This document shows, piece by piece, positions 4,280-5,442 of a stretch of DNA of 5,442 bases. How positions within the stretch are numbered: position 1 is the stretch's first letter; the number at the start of each line of letters is the position of its first letter. The notes beneath the pieces were generated by a model. It was given only the letters and a program-made list of their open reading frames with translations, did not search any database and had not been told where the DNA came from. Both the position numbers and the translations under genes were made by a program. Source of the stretch: Planctomycetaceae bacterium (GTDB taxonomy: Bacteria > Planctomycetota > Planctomycetia > Pirellulales > Lacipirellulaceae); assembly GCA_002713555.1 (NCBI GenBank), contig PATG01000093.1, forward strand, positions 1 to 5,442, given 5' to 3'.

Positions 4280-5442
4280 ATGCCCACACTTGCCAATAGC
4301 ATAGTCTCGAGCTCCTCGCGTAAGCTGGCGATCCGCGTACGTCCTGATCTGAAGGCCCGGCGACAACGTTATCAGGGACGCGTCTATTGGGTCGTGAAGG
4401 ATCCGGTAGGCTTGCAGTATTTTCGCTTTGAGGAAGAGGAATTTGCTATTCTGCAAATGCTCGATGGACAATCGAGTTTGGAAGATATTGCTGAAAAGTT
4501 TGAGGCAGAGTTTCCTCCTCAGACAATCCGTGTCGAAGAACTCCAAAACTTTATTGGCATGCTGCATCGCAGTGGTTTGGTGCTTTCGGATTCGCACGGT
4601 CAAGGCATACAACTGAAGAAGCGGAGTGACGAAAGGCGCCGCAAAGAGTTCGTAGGTGCGGTAAGCAATATTCTATCAATTCGCTTCAAAGGGTTTGATC
4701 CGGAGCTTATTCTGGATGCGATGTATCCATGGGTGCGTTGGTTCTTTTCGCCAACGGCTACTTTTTTTAGCCTTTTGCTAGCACTAAGCGCTCTCACATT
4801 GGTGATTGTGCAATTCGACATTTTCCAGTCAAAATTACCATCATTTCAGTCCTTCTTTGACGCACAGAATTGGCTTTTGATCGCTGCCGTTCTGGGAGTA
4901 ACGAAAATCATCCACGAATTTGGTCATGGCTTGTCATGCAAACATTTTGGGGGTGAGTGTCATGAGATGGGTATCATGTTCCTGGTGTTAACCCCCTGCT
5001 TGTATTGCAATGTGTCCGATTCATGGATGCTACCCAATCGTTGGCATCGCGCTGCGATTGGTGCTGCAGGAATGTACTTAGAAATCGTTATTGCCTCGAT
5101 CGCGACATTTATTTGGTGGTTTAGTGAGCCGGGGATGCTCAACTACGTTTGCCTGAACATCATGTTTGTCAGTTCGGTAAGTACCATTTTGTTTAATGCC
5201 AATCCACTACTTCGGTACGATGGCTATTACATTTTAAGTGACATTATGGAAGTGCCCAATTTGCGGCAAAAGGCTACCACGATACTAAGTCGTAAACTGG
5301 GTAAATGGTGCTTGGGCCTAGAAGAACCCGAAGATCCCTTTCTTCCGAAACGCAATCAAGGGCTCTTTGCACTTTATACGGTGTCGGCTTTTTTCTATCG
5401 TTGGTTGATCCTGCTTTCGATTTTGTATTTTCTTAATAAAAT
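4280..5442 (+). CDS. PqqD-like/site-2 protease (M50) membrane protein, 3' partial
   Basis: 387 complete codons are visible and the frame runs off the window. Residues 16-103 resemble the PqqD fold (VRPDLKARRQRYQG, FRFEEEEFAILQMLDG, SLEDIAEKF, LHRSGLV), which in peptide-modifying systems binds precursor leaders. A basic linker (113-124) leads to the membrane domain, with helices near 154-179, 198-218, 230-245, 258-282, 287-306 and 363-385. HEFGH at 212-216 is the intact M50 zinc and catalytic motif. NPLLRYDGYY at 308-317 supplies the usual third zinc ligand, Asp314, so the enzyme should be active as an intramembrane metalloprotease. Four Cys (220, 227, 240, 243) surround the active-site region. 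The ATG at 4280 lies five bases past the preceding stop; no clear ribosome binding site precedes it, so coupling is likely. Related proteins, as I recall, are near 700 residues, so close to half may be missing. The family is secure; proteolysis as opposed to a transport role is inferred. Confidence 0.9.
   Translation, partial: MPTLANSIVSSSSRKLAIRVRPDLKARRQRYQGRVYWVVKDPVGLQYFRFEEEEFAILQMLDGQSSLEDIAEKFEAEFPPQTIRVEELQNFIGMLHRSGLVLSDSHGQGIQLKKRSDERRRKEFVGAVSNILSIRFKGFDPELILDAMYPWVRWFFSPTATFFSLLLALSALTLVIVQFDIFQSKLPSFQSFFDAQNWLLIAAVLGVTKIIHEFGHGLSCKHFGGECHEMGIMFLVLTPCLYCNVSDSWMLPNRWHRAAIGAAGMYLEIVIASIATFIWWFSEPGMLNYVCLNIMFVSSVSTILFNANPLLRYDGYYILSDIMEVPNLRQKATTILSRKLGKWCLGLEEPEDPFLPKRNQGLFALYTVSAFFYRWLILLSILYFLNK

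Overview
The window looks like chromosomal DNA of a planctomycete, most likely of the Pirellulaceae. The basis is a three-gene block (GAF-HlyD fusion, secreted HlyD-type adaptor, PqqD-M50 membrane protein) whose C-terminal and active-site signatures I associate with that group. The gene density, moderate GC content, weak ribosome binding sites and use of GTG as a start also fit. The taxon is an inference from recalled family resemblance, not from a search.

Left part (1-393): a compact, highly folded, non-coding inverted-repeat element (about 17-159) abuts the 3' end of infA (169-393, minus strand). infA encodes a complete 74-residue translation initiation factor IF-1.

Middle (394-1135): about 740 bases without a convincing gene lie between the divergent infA and the first gene of the plus-strand cluster. 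The stretch holds a tandem 14-bp repeat (503-540), a long interrupted hairpin (592-639), a candidate infA promoter (658-686, minus) and a candidate cluster promoter (859-886, plus). It also holds two smaller inverted repeats (974-997 and 1019-1032) and a second tandem 14-bp repeat (1082-1109) just before the first cluster gene.

Right part (1136-5442): three co-directional genes. The first (1136-3262) encodes a cytoplasmic double GAF-like sensory half joined through one membrane helix to a periplasmic HlyD-type adaptor half. After a 79-base gap with a terminator-like hairpin comes a second, signal-peptide-bearing adaptor (3342-4274). Five bases later starts a PqqD-like/site-2 protease (M50) membrane protein (4280 to beyond the window end) with an intact HEFGH zinc motif and an NPLLRYDGYY second metal motif.

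The gene order suggests one envelope machine. A PqqD-like domain could capture a polypeptide, the M50 membrane domain could cleave or translocate it, and two adaptors could bridge the periplasm, with the GAF half tuning activity to a cytoplasmic small molecule. No ATPase, RND/MFS pump or outer-membrane channel is visible, so the energy source and exit route are unknown. The substrate and the role in the cell are inference only.
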